Shown in pieces: positions 21,160 to 32,099 of a DNA stretch of 64,000 nt (within the stretch, counting starts at the first letter, position 1; every line of letters begins with the position of its first letter). The position numbers and the translations under genes were made by a program. The DNA comes from Anodontia alba (taxonomy: Eukaryota; Mollusca; Bivalvia; Lucinida; Lucinidae), in NCBI GenBank assembly GCA_964016985.1, contig OZ024823.1:135924112-135988111 (forward strand). The letters are read 5' to 3'. The notes beneath the pieces were generated by a model. The model was not told where the DNA came from and searched no databases. It saw only the letters and a list, made by a program, of their open reading frames with translations.

Positions 21160-22254
21160 ATTTAAACAAAAACAGCTTGGAGACTTGCATACAGTGTAGA
21201 CCCTTATCAGGTGCTGCTTTGCACTGTTTGCTCATACCTCTCTGATCAAATACTTAGGATAAATACGGTACAAAATACCCGCGACTATGAAGAATCAAAA
21301 TAAATCAGAATTCCGCAAGTTATGAAGTGATTTAGACTGTGACACATCCATGAAGTAAAGGGTGACATCCCCCATGAAGACACTAATAGATAACAAATAC
21401 CAAAGCTAGCATGACTCGTATTTAATCTTACTGACTCTCAGCAGTCATTTTTGGATGGGTATAACCTGGCCCGTTTCTACAAAAGAAGCGATTTTGTTTA
21501 TATGCCAGCCGTGAATGTCTAGACCCACTAGCGCATCCGCGCAGTCGTATAAGGACATTGCATTACGCCTGAACCTGTACTGTAGAATGTATACTAAAAG
21601 GCCAAAAACCACCGAGAAAATCTAGAACTTTACTATTCGCACATGTATGTATTAAAATCCCTTTTTACTTGACGTGTCTTGTATTAAATGTAACAGATGC
21701 TTTCTGCGGGCCACAGAAGAATTTTGAAATATTAAAATCAAAGGATTATTTATTGTGTTTCGCAAGCGTTGATTTCGCTAATCCCTGAAATAACTTGATT
21801 TATTGAGTAGGGGTAAAACCATATGCACAAACTGCAAATGAAGCATGTAATTCGTAAAGCATGTTACTGAATATCCAAACAGACACTAAATACTAACAAA
21901 TTATATCATATATGCTACAGTTTACATTACCTGTGTATCAAGATTAATTTTATATCAAGATGTCATTTTATGTCAAAATGTTATTTACTTGCTTCAAAGT
22001 GTTTGACAGAATTGTGTGATTCGAATCACGACCAATGCTTGGTCCATGCATATGCACTGTTCGCGAGCCCGATAGAAGCTGAACAGTTTTGTAGCTTACA
22101 ATAATACAAAATAAGTGCACATAATAACAGGAAAAAGTCGAGCCTGTCCACATACAAAACGACCTCAATCACATTTGAAACAAGCATAGACACAGCTCAA
22201 CCTGTGTTTTCGCGCAGTTTAATCCTTGTGGGGGTGTAACTATCTATATATGGC
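21160..22254. other. No gene seen; Fam-E core fragment
   Basis: 21188-21250 carries a worn Fam-E core (CAGTGTAGACCCTTATCAG...CACTGTTTGC). The remainder is unassigned and has no domain-bearing ORF. Confidence 0.5.
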
Positions 22255-22722
22255 ACAGTACGGATGTGCGTACCGAATGGCCCGATTTTTCAGCGCTGCC
22301 AGTTATATGAATAGCCCCCCTTTTTCAACAAAAAATATATATGGCTGACCCCATGGTTTTGATTGGTATATGAAAGGCCCCACTTTTCAAGGAATAGACT
22401 CGTCCAAGTGATAAGGATAGATGAGTCCACTAGGAATAACTGTTTTAGACAGCTGAGTAACTGTATGTGCGTGTCAGTGTACAAGTTGATAGATAAATAG
22501 CGTTCGATTTGTGAAATACAATTGTATTTTTTTCATTTGTAAATATGTACGCAAACAACGAAGAGTAGATTCTATATGAATGGGTTTAAAAATCAAAGGG
22601 CATTATTTGAATAGGTCAACATTTCAGACGACCAAGTTTATAAATGGGTCTATTTTTTCCAAGGCCAGATATATGAATGGGGTGGACTTCAAAATTCTGG
22701 CTCGCACACCCGTACCACAATT
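22255..22722. repeat. Possible TIR element with degenerate internal repeats
   Basis: GTACGGATGTGCGTACC on the left faces GGCTCGCACACCCGTACC on the right (about 22255 and 22702). Both flanks inside repeat a TATATGAAT-x-CCCC/GGGG-TTTTTCAA pattern in opposite orientation. Only one copy here, so this is tentative. Confidence 0.45.
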
Positions 22723-22789
22723 ACCACGAATTGACTATTCCCCATCCCCGATCCCCCATCATGCCCCCACACCTCCTACGTCTGATTAG

Positions 22790-23193
22790 AGTCTGTTCTG
22801 ATCGCTAACACATTCTATAGTCTTTAAAGATTCTATTACACCGCAGACGAACGTGCAGGGTAATCTGGACTCTACAAGCATCATGAGTTATTTTTGTACA
22901 TACATGTACTATCTCTCTAATGTCAGCAATTATTCCAATGACCTCCTTTTTATCATAAAAGTCAGAATGGCCTATTCCTATGTAATGTGTATTTCCCTGT
23001 CAGAATGTTTAAGCCTGGTTCTAAAAAGGATCTTACTCTAAAGAAAATGGATGTGATCCCTGCGGGAAATTTTCTTTTCTTTTAAAGTAGACCCGTTTTG
23101 AGAAGCAAATCCCTTCTCAGATTACCATTGAGATCTCCACATTTGTTTTACCATCATTTGTAATTATTTCTATTTGCTGTTTTACTGCGATAT
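22790..23193. other. No gene seen; Fam-M fragment
   Basis: Fam-M-like AAAGTAGACCCGTTTTGAGAAG near 23082. ORF 22853-23041 is not recognised. Confidence 0.5.
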
Positions 23194-23371
23194 TTAACCC
23201 TTGCCTTGCTGAATAAATTGAGATGCCACGCCCACTTCTAATTTACAGCCAGTCAGATTACTGAATCCGGGGTTTTGATAGAAATTCACATGTTTAATGA
23301 CAAACAGTGCAGATCCAGATCACACTGTTTGCTAAGACAGGGCCTGTCGTGTTCTGCAAGAGAAGGGTTAA
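23194..23371. mobile_element. Fam-F TTAA MITE copy 1
   Basis: TTAA CCCTTGCCTTGCTGAATAAA left, AGAAGGG TTAA right. The core hairpin is shortened to GCAGATCCAGATCACACTG. See 27110 for the best copy. Confidence 0.85.
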
Positions 23372-23669
23372 CTGATAGTTAGAGGACGCTACGTGGATCG
23401 AACACATATTTGAATGCGTGAGTGCTTCAGAATTGGGTTCAAGGTTTCGATCGAGTAAAGTTTAACCTTTCATCCCTACAGACCAATATGTATGCCGCGG
23501 CAAAATGTGCAGATACAGATGAGACGGATCGAAACGAACCGTCTCATTAGGATTTACATTAGTTACCATTTTGTTATCGATTTTAACTGAAACTCCTATT
23601 TACAACAATGAATGTGTCCAAATTCAGAGATGCAGGAGTCCATGTCAGAAATTCGGTAGCCGGCCTCGG

Positions 23670-23681
23670 TGGCTCATTTGG
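23670..23681 (+). promoter_or_regulatory. Pol III A box of the SINE
   Basis: TGGCTCATTTGG fits the tRNA A-box pattern TRGCNNAGYNGG with one change (T for G). Confidence 0.8.
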
Positions 23682-23713
23682 ATGCGCGTCCGACTGAAAA
23701 TCAGGAGGTTGCG

Positions 23714-23724
23714 GGTTCGACCCC
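23714..23724 (+). promoter_or_regulatory. Pol III B box of the SINE
   Basis: GGTTCGACCCC matches the tRNA B-box GGTTCGANTCC except the last-but-two base; spacing from the A box (33 nt) is tRNA-like. Confidence 0.85.
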
Positions 23725-24079
23725 CTCCGGGTCGGCAACATTCTTTAGTGGAGATTGATCATGAAATACTTTTTACGGTCATTCTCTCTCTTCCATGGAT
23801 TCAAGAAGGGCAGTTGTCAGTTTCTGGAGAAAGAATATGTACAATACTGGTTACCCGCTTAGAGGACTAAGCCTGCCCAGTAAAATTATGGTTAGGTAAA
23901 CTGACCGCGCTCGACATGACCCAATAGGGTTAACTGGGCCGTAAAACTTCAACACAAACAAAAGAAATACGGTAGTGAAAGGGTTAAGTGCTTCACCCCC
24001 TCCGAGCTGTTATTCTTCTACTGCAGCCATTCTCTGTTTGTATGTTGGTTTTGCAGCTGTGCTACTGTCCCGGTTATTT

Positions 24080-24152
24080 CCCTGCTAGCATTCTTTATAA
24101 ATCTATAGCGGATAACGGCCCGCTATAGATCTATAAAGAATGCTACTGGGTT
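24080..24152. mobile_element. Fam-D palindromic MITE copy 2, internally deleted
   Basis: CTAGCATTCTTTATAAATCTATAGCGG then CCGCTATAGATCTATAAAGAATGCTACTGGG. Perfect arms over about 25 bp; the GGCCC-rich centre is shortened compared with 30331. Confidence 0.82.
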
Positions 24153-24246
24153 CCTCATATATGATTTTTTTCGTTGTCTCGGGAAGCCTGTGCGTTGTGA
24201 TTGAGGCATTTTATGGGCGTCCTTTTTGGTATGCAGGAAATCAAAT

Positions 24247-24526
24247 CATTACGAAGACACGCCTATTCAAATATATTGAAAATTTCACCACCAAACACTG
24301 AAAGTTTTTAGATAAAAATTCTGATATTTTTTAATATTTCTGCTCAAAACGTACATTGTGGGTACTCGTTAGAACCGCTTTGCCGAGGCGGTTCTAACAA
24401 GTATCCACAATCTATGTTTTTGAGAAGAAAGAAACAAATATAATGTATACCCCTGTAAACCCCAGTTTTACTATATAAAAGTGGGGTTTAAGGGGGTCAA
24501 AATTATATAGGTATGTTTTCGTGATG
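24247..24526 (+). mobile_element. Fam-A MITE copy 7
   Basis: Full length. Differences: CATTACGAAGACACGCC at the left TIR, AACGTACATTG in the left central arm. The GGGG arm is consensus. Confidence 0.94.
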
Positions 24527-25440
24527 GTTGTTCCTTTTGTAAAAGATATCAGTGTGTTTGTTTCATAAGCTAAAGCTGAAACATATATGAACATTGCTTT
24601 TTATATTCCCATAAGTAGCAGGTAGTCAAGTGTGCACGTCCGTGAATAAGTGGAATAAGTAAACTTTGTATTAAAGTCAGTTTGCAACTTGGGCCAGGCA
24701 TTGTAGAATGCATATTTTATATTCCCTTCTCTAATTGTTTTTCTTTAATTTATTTTCTCATAAATTTGTTCATGTCTCATTTTTATAATAATATGTTCAA
24801 ATGGAGCTTTCAAACTTTGAAATAAACTTTGAAACTTTGAAACCTTGAAACTTTGTGTTTGGTGGCCTTAAATGGGTGGCCTTTAGAAACTTAACTGACT
24901 TAATTCAAGTTTTGCATTTTAAAAATGCTGCATATGACATGGCAAACAGTGCCGACATCTGACACTCGTACTTTGGCCTCTTATATATATCTATACTCTA
25001 TATCAATGTTTTTTTTTTTTTTTTTTTTTTTTTTTGTTTTGTTTTTTGGTGTGGAGGCAGAGGCGGGGATGTGGTGGGGGTCAGGGGGTTGGGACAGGCA
25101 TTAGATAGTTAGAGCCTCCCAATGATTGTTAAACTGTTCGTCTGACTTCAAGTGGAAGGCATATTATATCAAGCATGCACCGTTGATTCCTCTCTACTCG
25201 TCTACATTATTTTCATTTATTTTTGTACCATCCAAGTGATTTTTTTATATAAATTGCGTGTCACTGCCTAATTATTAAACAGGTTCGTGAAATTTGTGTC
25301 CCGAAGAGGAGTAAATTCTTTCCTTTTAGAGTGATCTGTTTTCGGAATGGGGAAAATAATTTGATGAAGCTGCCTTCCCTGAAAGTGTACCCATTTCCCT
25401 TAAAGTACATTATCTGAGTCAGCATGGTCGGCTCGGAATA
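24527..25440. other. No gene seen; poly-T tract
   Basis: Contains (GAAACTTT)-like reiterations near 24810-24855, a worn Fam-E core (24943-24960), a T run (about 25011-25035) and Fam-M words near 25310-25370. Confidence 0.55.
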
Positions 25441-25598
25441 CTGACCCTTTTAGCGCTTTATACCAAAACATATACCTGTGCAAGCAGTGTTGATCCAGAT
25501 GAGACGGTCTCAATAGAATATACACGATTTGCCATTCTGCCAGACTGAAATGTCTAAATCCAAAGACGGAATAGTCCATTTCAGAAACTCAGGGATTA
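25441..25598. mobile_element. Fam-E MITE copy 5
   Basis: CCCTTTTAGCGCTT left, core GTTGATCCAGATGAGACGG, right end CAGGGATTAA. TTAA on the right only. Confidence 0.7.
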
Positions 25599-25852
25599 AA
25601 GCGTCAACTATATATCCGGAGCGCAAAATCCTAGCTTCACATTTCCAATTTGTTTTAATTTCTTCCCAATCTGTCATCATGGAACTTTGGATTTAGGAAA
25701 TGTTACAAATTGTTTAACTGGAAGAACAAACGAGTTAAACCGACTTGCTTCCAATCGTTTAACTTGAATAGCTATAGTGTACTGCCATTTGCAAACAATT
25801 AGAATTTAAATAAACCATTGTTTATTCAAGCATGAAATTCTAAGCCCATTTA

Positions 25853-26137
25853 TTAAAACTGTTGTAAGTGTTCCAACCTTAACACCACAGGTGTTGATAC
25901 GTTCGTGGGAGTTTTCATACCTCTGAGCATTATGTGGGTTGTGTCATGCTCAGAGGTAACTTGCAGGCGTATGCAGTTAACGATAGCTCGGATCAACCTT
26001 CCCATATGTACTGTCGGATCAAGACTGTAGACTGTTGTTGTCCGAATCACCAAATTTTGTAGTATGGACATATGTACAACAAATGCCCTTGTGAAAAAGC
26101 AGGTGTATAATCTGATCGGAATCGGGAAAGACACCAT
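25853..26137 (-). other. Unrecognised 94-codon ORF
   Basis: Lies in sequence with no repeat match in this window. Starts at ATG 26137, ends TAA, and AATAAA overlaps the stop (25849-25854, minus). No domain is recognisable. It covers a CCTCTGAGCAT / ATGCTCAGAGG hairpin (about 25918-25955), which argues for a palindromic repeat instead of a gene. No function is proposed. Confidence 0.15.
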
Positions 26138-26194
26138 TTTCCCTTGACAGGCTCATGGCTCATTGGTTTGCATGTTGAAATTTTCATAACTGAG

Positions 26195-26425
26195 CCCCAC
26201 CAAGCGAAAGCATACCCTCTGGTTATGTGCAGACAGCGGAGGCCCAGTTCAGACTGCGCTGATGCGCAGTCTGATCAGGGCCTTTGCTGTCCGCAAACAG
26301 AATCAACGGATACTATAGAATGTTTCAATGGAAACCAAATGCCCGGATGAGACTTTGCGCGTGTGTAGGCTGATGTGAATCCAAACATGTTGCGCATGTT
26401 CGAAAAGCACTTTTTCGCTTGACCA
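26195..26425. repeat. Diverged Fam-G element
   Basis: GACTGCGCTGATGCGCAGTC, AATAGTTTCA-like middle and GTTCGAAAAGCACTTTTTCGC; overall layout of Fam-G but worn. Confidence 0.6.
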
Positions 26426-27109
26426 GACCCAATTATTCCCGTAAGCATGTAATGCCGTTTTCAATATTGAAACACAATGACAGCTAAACGGAATAAAGAT
26501 ACATGAATCTCAAAGACTAATCATCTTGAGAAATTGTGTGATCTACTTGAGATGACTGTAGGCTCTTAAACATCTTCCCACGATGAACGATAGATTCAAG
26601 TTAGATCTAAGAGCATAGCTGATTCAGATTAATACATGCATCAGGAAATTGCAATTTAAATCAGCTTATCTTGATTTAACAGTGCACTATAAGATGATTA
26701 GTTACGTTGTGTGCTAGAATAATCACACAATATTACAACGGTTACCCGTTAACAGAATGGTCGACATAACGCAAATGCTAAATGTACCACAAGTACCAAG
26801 ATTTAAGTAGTTTTGATACAATAGGTATATTTTGCCATTTTGCACAAGTGGTCTCCCTCTTTTGCTTTCCTTTACATAAAAGCTTTTCTAAAAAGGAGTT
26901 TTACATGAGGAATGAAAAAAAAAGCAACATACATCGCCCACAGCAGCAGGTTAACTAACCATGTCCGCATTTCATTTTATGTAGCCTATTACAAAGAAAA
27001 GTAGATGAGAGCAATGCAAGCATTAGAACAAGACAACAAAAACAAAACAGAAAAGCGTTTTCCGCGTTATTTATCAAAACAGATTTCAGTTTTACATGAC
27101 CGTTTTATT
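26426..27109. other. No gene seen
   Basis: Has a weak inverted pair CTAATCATCTT (26518) / AAGATGATTAG (26692), perhaps the ends of an old element; nothing else. Confidence 0.45.
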
Positions 27110-27323
27110 TTAACCCTTGTTCTGCTGAATAAATTAAGATGCCACACCCACATCTAAATTTTAGCCAATCAGATTATTTGATCCAGATTGTTGCTATAAA
27201 TTCACATACCTAACGTTAAACAGTGCAGATCCAGATCAGTTGGCTTCTGAAGAAGCCAACTGATCTGGATCTACACTGTTTGCAAATGCAGGGTATATCC
27301 GGGTTCAGCAGGACAAGGGTTAA
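27110..27323. mobile_element. Fam-F TTAA MITE copy 2 (best copy)
   Basis: TTAA then CCCTTGTTCTGCTGAA; right end TTCAGCAGGACAAGGG then TTAA: 16-bp TIRs with one mismatch and perfect TTAA TSD. The interior has AGCCAATCAGATTA and a near-perfect hairpin CAGATCCAGATCAGTTGGCT...AGCCAACTGATCTGGATC. piggyBac-type transposons use TTAA and CCC...GGG ends, so a piggyBac-related MITE is likely. No transposase gene is in the window. Confidence 0.93.
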
Positions 27324-28165
27324 AGAAATCAAAGTAAACCTAGAGAACCTTAAAGGATTAGACAAAGAAAGAAGACCAGTATATACATGGTTTTAGCATG
27401 GCCTGTGATAAAATCGGATACCGTTGAATCCAGTGAGAAAAGCAAAGGTTTTGAGCAGAATACGTATGTGCGCCGGGTAAACAAGGCCTTCGCTGTTTAC
27501 ATACACATTAAATATCCGTTTTTATTTGTGACAGCTCAATAATGACATTCGATGTGCAGATTTGATACTATTGTACGAAGGGACATGCTTTTGGATTGTG
27601 TTCAATACATTTACAGATAGTGTCTATCATTTTCCTGCGTCTAGATGATCTGTATTATGCATGCCCATATATTCCAAATTAATCTTTAGAAAGAGATAGT
27701 TGGGCGTCTTTTGCAATGGTTTGAGAAAAGTTCATCTTAGGGTCATCGCACTATGCCAGGTTTTGTTTACGTTACAACGGACATAAAGAAAGTAAACTTA
27801 ACAACATCTGCCTTTTTCTTGTTATGTTACATGTAATGTAGAATCAGTTCATCCATGTCATAAGGAACAAACCTGACCAATTTATATCCAGCACACCAGG
27901 CGACAGATGTACTTAATATCTTGCGCATCACCGACCTGCGTGGTAAACAAATCAATTGCTGTGCGATGACCAAGGTGCGCACGTACACGCCAGAAAATTG
28001 GGAAACATGTACTTAATGGTGGTTTGCAATATAAAACAAATCAACTGTGTTTCAACAACATGTCACAGTTTATGATTTATGATTGACATATTATACAATA
28101 TGCTCTTTACTTATTGCATAACTCTAATGCAGATTAACCAGTTATACCGAGAAGACTCTTCTGCT
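27324..28165. other. No gene seen
   Basis: AT-rich, no recognisable ORF or repeat. Confidence 0.5.
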
Positions 28166-28345
28166 TTAACCCTTGTCCTGCTGAATAAATTAAGATGTCA
28201 CGCCCATTTCTAGTTTTCAGCCAATCAAATTACTTGATCCAGATTGTTGATATAAATTCACATACTTAATGGCAAACAATGCAGATCTGGATCTGCACTG
28301 TTTGCAAAGACAGAGTATATCCAGGTTCAGCAGAACTAGGCTTAA
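28166..28345. mobile_element. Fam-F TTAA MITE copy 3
   Basis: TTAA CCCTTGTCCTGCTGAA ... TTCAGCAGAACTAGGC TTAA. The core hairpin lost its AGTTGGCT cap (GCAGATCTGGATCTGCAC remains). Confidence 0.88.
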
Positions 28346-28479
28346 CTTTTTGTACGGGTCCATTTCCAACTGAAGGAGTGTCTGGCTAGTTTTTACGGCG
28401 CCTGCTCTGGGTTTACGCTGTTTGTCAATGTCCATTTTATGGGATGCTATGCATAAATGGGTTGATACCCTTAGTATTT

Positions 28480-28990
28480 TTAAGTAACTCGGTTGGTACC
28501 TGATGCTCTGGCTCTGGTCGGGCCCACCGGAGACCTACTGTTGGTTTTCTTTTGCTTCAGCACATCAGTTATTCCTCATCGTTGTTTCATCTCTGTATTC
28601 GTTTGATTTTACTGTTCTCAGAGATGCCGTTTCACTGATGAGTTAGGAACCCTTCACGCGGAATGAACATATGTCTTATGTATACCACGGCAGAACTATA
28701 CGCGAGGGTTGTGGCCACGTAAAATTGATTTAAGCCCCCAGTAATAGTTTTACTGACCGTTCCAAGGCAGTCCTTCCGCTGTGGTTTACTATATGTCATT
28801 GTATGTATTTGCATGTATGTCTTGGTGAAATGTTTATTTTGGATAGCCTTTTGGCCATTTTTGGAAGAAACGGTCCTTTATGCTTTCTGCTTGTAGTGTT
28901 TTTATTGCTGTGCCGTTACGTTGCGTCCTTCTTTCGCTTTGGTATCCTGGAACGGAAGGTGTTAGGTAATTGTAGCGATTCCTGATCATT
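28480..28990 (+). repeat. Fam-I fragment, long
   Basis: Matches 45090-45360 for about 250 bp (TTTCATCTCTGTATTCGTTT, TGATGAGTTAGGAACCCTTC, CGGCAGAACTA, TTACTGACCGTTCCAAGGC), then the 46.5-46.7-kb piece (CTTTCTGCTTGTAGTGTTTT, TAATTGTA-CGATTCCTGATCA). Confidence 0.85.
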
Positions 28991-29339
28991 GCCTTCCTTT
29001 CTGTTTATACAATTACTTAGAAGCGCCTGTCTTATTATTCATGTTTTGACAGTAAACAAGTGAAACAGAAACCAAAAGCATTATTTCAGAAAACAAAATA
29101 TTCCGAAGAAGATATCAAAATACCACAGTTATATATTATCCTATAATGACAGAAATAAATACAGAGATACACAGGAAAGGCACCATCGAGGATAACAGTC
29201 CTTCAATGGCTTCACAGGGCCCTGTATATTCGAGACTGATTACCAACCACCCAAATTTTATGGCTGGTCAGAACAACTACATCGTGTGCTTAGTATATAA
29301 TTGAAATAAATGCTTTTTAACTAAACCAAATTTGTTATT
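28991..29339. other. No gene seen
   Basis: AT-rich; nothing recognisable. Confidence 0.5.
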
Positions 29340-29535
29340 TTAAACTACTGACCGTTTTAAAGCGGAGGTTCGGGTGTTGGTTGATCATGTGTGGCCTTTG
29401 TTGCTGCTCGTTGCAGGACTTTTCTCATGTTTTGCCCAGCTCTTTGTCTTATTGTTGTGTTTAGCTGATCATGTCCATCGTTGTGATTACATTAATGGGG
29501 AAGAGGGAGCTGGTTGTTTTGCTTTTCTTTGATCC
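29340..29535 (+). repeat. Fam-I-like fragment
   Basis: CTACTGACCGTTTTAAAGCGG start; later GAGCTGGTTGTTTTGCTTT, matching 43180-43195. Confidence 0.65.
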
Positions 29536-29813
29536 CATTACGAAAACACGCCTATTCAAATATAGTCAAAATTTTACCACCAAACAATGAAATTTTTCCG
29601 ATAAAAATTCTGATATTTTTCATATTTCTGCTCAAAACATAGATTGTGGGTACTCGTTAGAACCGCCACGGCGAGGCGGTTCTAACGAGTACCCACAATC
29701 TATGTTTTTGAGCAGAAATTCGAAAAATAATGTATACTCCGGTAAACCCCAGTTTTACTATATAAAAGTGGGGTTTAAGGGGGTCAAAATTATATAGGTA
29801 TGTTTTCTTGGTG
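29536..29813 (+). mobile_element. Fam-A MITE copy 8
   Basis: Central palindrome about 29637-29707 is nearly perfect around GAACCGCCACGGCGAGGCGG. Right TIR changed to TGTTTTCTTGGTG. Confidence 0.94.
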
Positions 29814-30330
29814 CGTTTCTTATACATTGGCTTTCGTGGTTTTCTCTTCTTCTCGGTGTCGCCGGTAGGCTATTCCGGGACATCTTCTACACTCGTTTGA
29901 TCACCAGCCTTGAGAATAATATTTCTGAATATTTTCCATTGCATTATTACTAATTAAGTATATTGGTACCCTGGTGGTAAATAAAAAATCATATTGTAAA
30001 ATAAAAACTACTTTACATGATTGAGTGCTGTCATGTTACATTGTCAGTCAGCTTCGAAATGTATTCGTTGGCTGTTTTATTGCTTGTATTTTGGTTTGTT
30101 TATCTTCATTGGTCATCACACGTATATACCTTCGGTGGGCCTTCAATCTATTAATTTATTATTTTCAGTTCATTAGACTTGTATATTGCCTTCCTATAGC
30201 AAAACTACAGGTTATTATTAACCACCATGAAAATATAAAACGAAAAAAAAATATCTAAAGTCATATCGTTGTTGCTTACACTACCCTACGTACATTCGAA
30301 AAATCACCAAAGTATTTTCTAAAATACTGT
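29814..30330. other. Short Fam-I piece, otherwise no gene
   Basis: 29825-29900 has Fam-I words (TCGGTGTCGCCGGTAGGCTATT). The plus ORF 30025-30258 has a hydrophobic stretch but no known family. Confidence 0.5.
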
Positions 30331-30439
30331 ACCCAGAAAGCATTCTGCTTAAATCTATATCGGGCCGTTATCGGCCCGATAGGAATCCTGTCGGGCGGAT
30401 AACGGCCCGATTTAGATTTAAGCAGAATGTTAGCTGGGT
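30331..30439. mobile_element. Fam-D palindromic MITE copy 3 (best copy)
   Basis: ACCCAGAAAGCATTCTGCTT ... CGGGCCGTTATCGGCCCG ... AAGCAGAATGTTAGCTGGGT. A near-perfect palindrome of about 109 bp. TACCCAG...CTGGGTA leaves a possible TA TSD. Shares CCCAG ends with Fam-C. Confidence 0.9.
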
Positions 30440-30615
30440 ATAGACCTTTAACACTAGAAAACCTTAACTACAAACGTGCCCCAAACTTTTTCTACCTGGT
30501 GATGTGACTTCAACCTGCTGAGTGAGTGGCAAATAGTGTAGACTCTTTTCAGACACGGCGCAAGCCAGTGTCTAATCTGGATCTAAAGATTTGTTCAGTT
30601 ACGTATGTTCGTATG

Positions 30616-30813
30616 TTAACCCTTGTCCTGCTGAATAAATAAAGATGTCACGCCCGTTTCTAATTTTCAGCCAAACAGATTACTTGATCCAGATTGTTGA
30701 TGTAAATTCACATACTTAATGGCAAACAGTGCAGATCCAGATTCAGAAGCCAACTGTTCTGACTCTATACTGCAAAGGTAGGACATATCCAGGTTCAGCA
30801 GGACTAGGGTTTA
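30616..30813. mobile_element. Fam-F TTAA MITE copy 4
   Basis: TTAA CCCTTGTCCTGCTGAA left; TTCAGCAGGACTAGGG TTTA right (one change). The hairpin cap is partly lost. Confidence 0.85.
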
Positions 30814-31231
30814 GTACGGCGAAGAGTCAAGGTAATTATGGTAAACAGGCTATTGCCAACTACGTGTTCAAATTCAATGCATTAAGAAACGACTTGCCAA
30901 TTAAAATTAAATTTAACAGATGAACTGATTTTCAATCGTCAATATCTGTTTTGTGATACAGAAATAAAATATGCAATTCGCTATTCAAAATCAATAAATC
31001 GTTTAAGGAGTAAACCGGATATTGATTACTGCTTATAAATTAACTCACCGGTTGCATTTGGCCTGATTCACTTGTTATTCATGCAGATGTCAGTCCCATG
31101 GGTCCTTTGCTATTTGTAACATAGGATGGGTATGCAGTAGGCGTTTGAAACCAACCCATCAGTTTAATGTTTCTCTCAAACGGGGCCCCCGAGTCGAAAA
31201 AAGAATGAATAAGCGGGTTTGCGAACAGCGA
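30814..31231. other. No gene seen
   Basis: Non-repetitive within the window; no domain-bearing ORF. Confidence 0.5.
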
Positions 31232-31508
31232 CATCACGAAAACATGCCTATATAAGTTTGACCCCTTTGAACCTCACTTTTATATAGTAAAACTGTGGTT
31301 CACAGGGGTACACATTATTTTTCTTATTTTCTAAAAAAATATATTGTGAACACTCGTTAGAACCGCCTCGACGAGGCGGTTCTAACGGGTACCCACAATC
31401 TATGTTTTGAGCAGAAATATGAAAAATATCAGAATTTTTTTATCTGATTTTTTTTCTTTTTTGATTGTAAAATTTTCAGTATATTTGAATAAGCTTGTTT
31501 TCGTAATG
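31232..31508 (-). mobile_element. Fam-A MITE copy 9
   Basis: Full length, reverse. Left central arm worn (ATATTGTGAACACTCG), right arm consensus. Confidence 0.93.
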
Positions 31509-31727
31509 AAAAACCTGGGCAACCTGAGGGTTCGTATAGTCAGGTCAGTTTGGATCTTCACTGGTAATGGGCTGAGGAAGAGAGAAGACTCCGTCCACAC
31601 TGTGTGGTTGATTGTGATCGTCACTTGCTTGGTGTTCGTTGTACCATTTCTAATGCTGAGCAAATGCTGTATACTCCGACGACATTGTACATTGTGTTAT
31701 AAATTTCAATCCTTGAAAATAAATTAG
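31506..31727 (+). other. Small ORF with one membrane helix
   Basis: From the last bases of Fam-A copy 9 an ORF of 73 codons runs to TAG at 31725-31727, with AATAAA at 31718-31723. About residues 36-56 form a clear hydrophobic segment (VWLIVIVTCLVFVVPFLML), preceded by a charged stretch (RKREDS) and followed by a Cys/Arg-rich tail (SKCCILRRHC). It lies in about 220 bp of sequence that is not any repeat family here, between Fam-A and Fam-G. It could be the last exon of a host membrane protein or chance. The ATG is in the repeat, so a splice acceptor (for example after ATAGTCAG near 31543) would be needed. Confidence 0.25.
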
Positions 31728-31735
31728 CCGCAACG

Positions 31736-31960
31736 TGGGATAACGGACCGTATGACATGAGAGCCCAACGAAGACTCAAATCAACCTGTGCATCTGCACA
31801 GTCTTATCAGAGTCTTCGTGATCCGCTGCAGAAACGCTGTATCCTTGGCTATCTTAAATGCGTCCAGTGAAGATTCTGATCAGGCTGCGCGAATGCACAA
31901 TCTGATCTGAATCTTAGCTGGGTGCACATGTCTGAATGTTCGTTTTCTGACGTCACGCTC
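31736..31960 (+). mobile_element. Fam-G element
   Basis: AGCCGCAACGTGGG start, CTTGGCTATCTTAAATGCGTCC middle, GTTCGTTTTCTGACGTCACGCTC end. Confidence 0.82.
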
Positions 31961-32099
31961 ATATATTATCGTATTTAGTCCATATATTGGGATGCCTTCT
32001 TATATTTGAAAACTAAATTCTTAATTGAATGAGCCCTGAGAGCAACTTAAATACACTCGCACAACTATAATCGGCTGAAGTTTGTCATGTTTTCTATGA

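Larger units (their letters stand above)
23659..23964 (+). mobile_element. SINE-1, full length with tRNA-like head
   Basis: A tRNA-derived SINE. The 78-nt head (23659-23736) has a 7-bp acceptor pairing GCCGGCC/GGTCGGC (one G-U), an anticodon-type loop CTGAAAA (GAA in the Phe position), and pol III A and B boxes. The body (AGAAGGGCAGTTGTCAGTTTC; TTAGAGGACTAAGCCTGCC; AACTGACCGCGCTCGACATG) recurs on the minus strand at 8.3 and 53.9 kb. The AAAC/AAAG-rich tail ends just before the 11-bp TSD (one mismatch, 23649-23659 and 23965-23975). It may belong to one of the conserved-core-domain SINE superfamilies known in molluscs; that would need alignment. Confidence 0.93.
23462..23987. mobile_element. 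Fam-E TTAA MITE copy 4, split by a SINE
   Basis: TTAA (23462-23465) CCTTTCATCCC ... GTGAAAGGG TTAA (23984-23987). The hairpin core reads GATGAGACGGATCGAAACGAACCGTCTCAT. A full-headed SINE sits at 23659-23964 within it, bounded by AAATTCGGTAG / AAATACGGTAG. Confidence 0.88.

Noticed and set aside
23659..23736. Functional tRNA-Phe gene
   Set aside because: The tRNA-like head runs into a SINE body with TSDs, and the anticodon and T stems have mismatches; it is a SINE promoter, not a tRNA gene.
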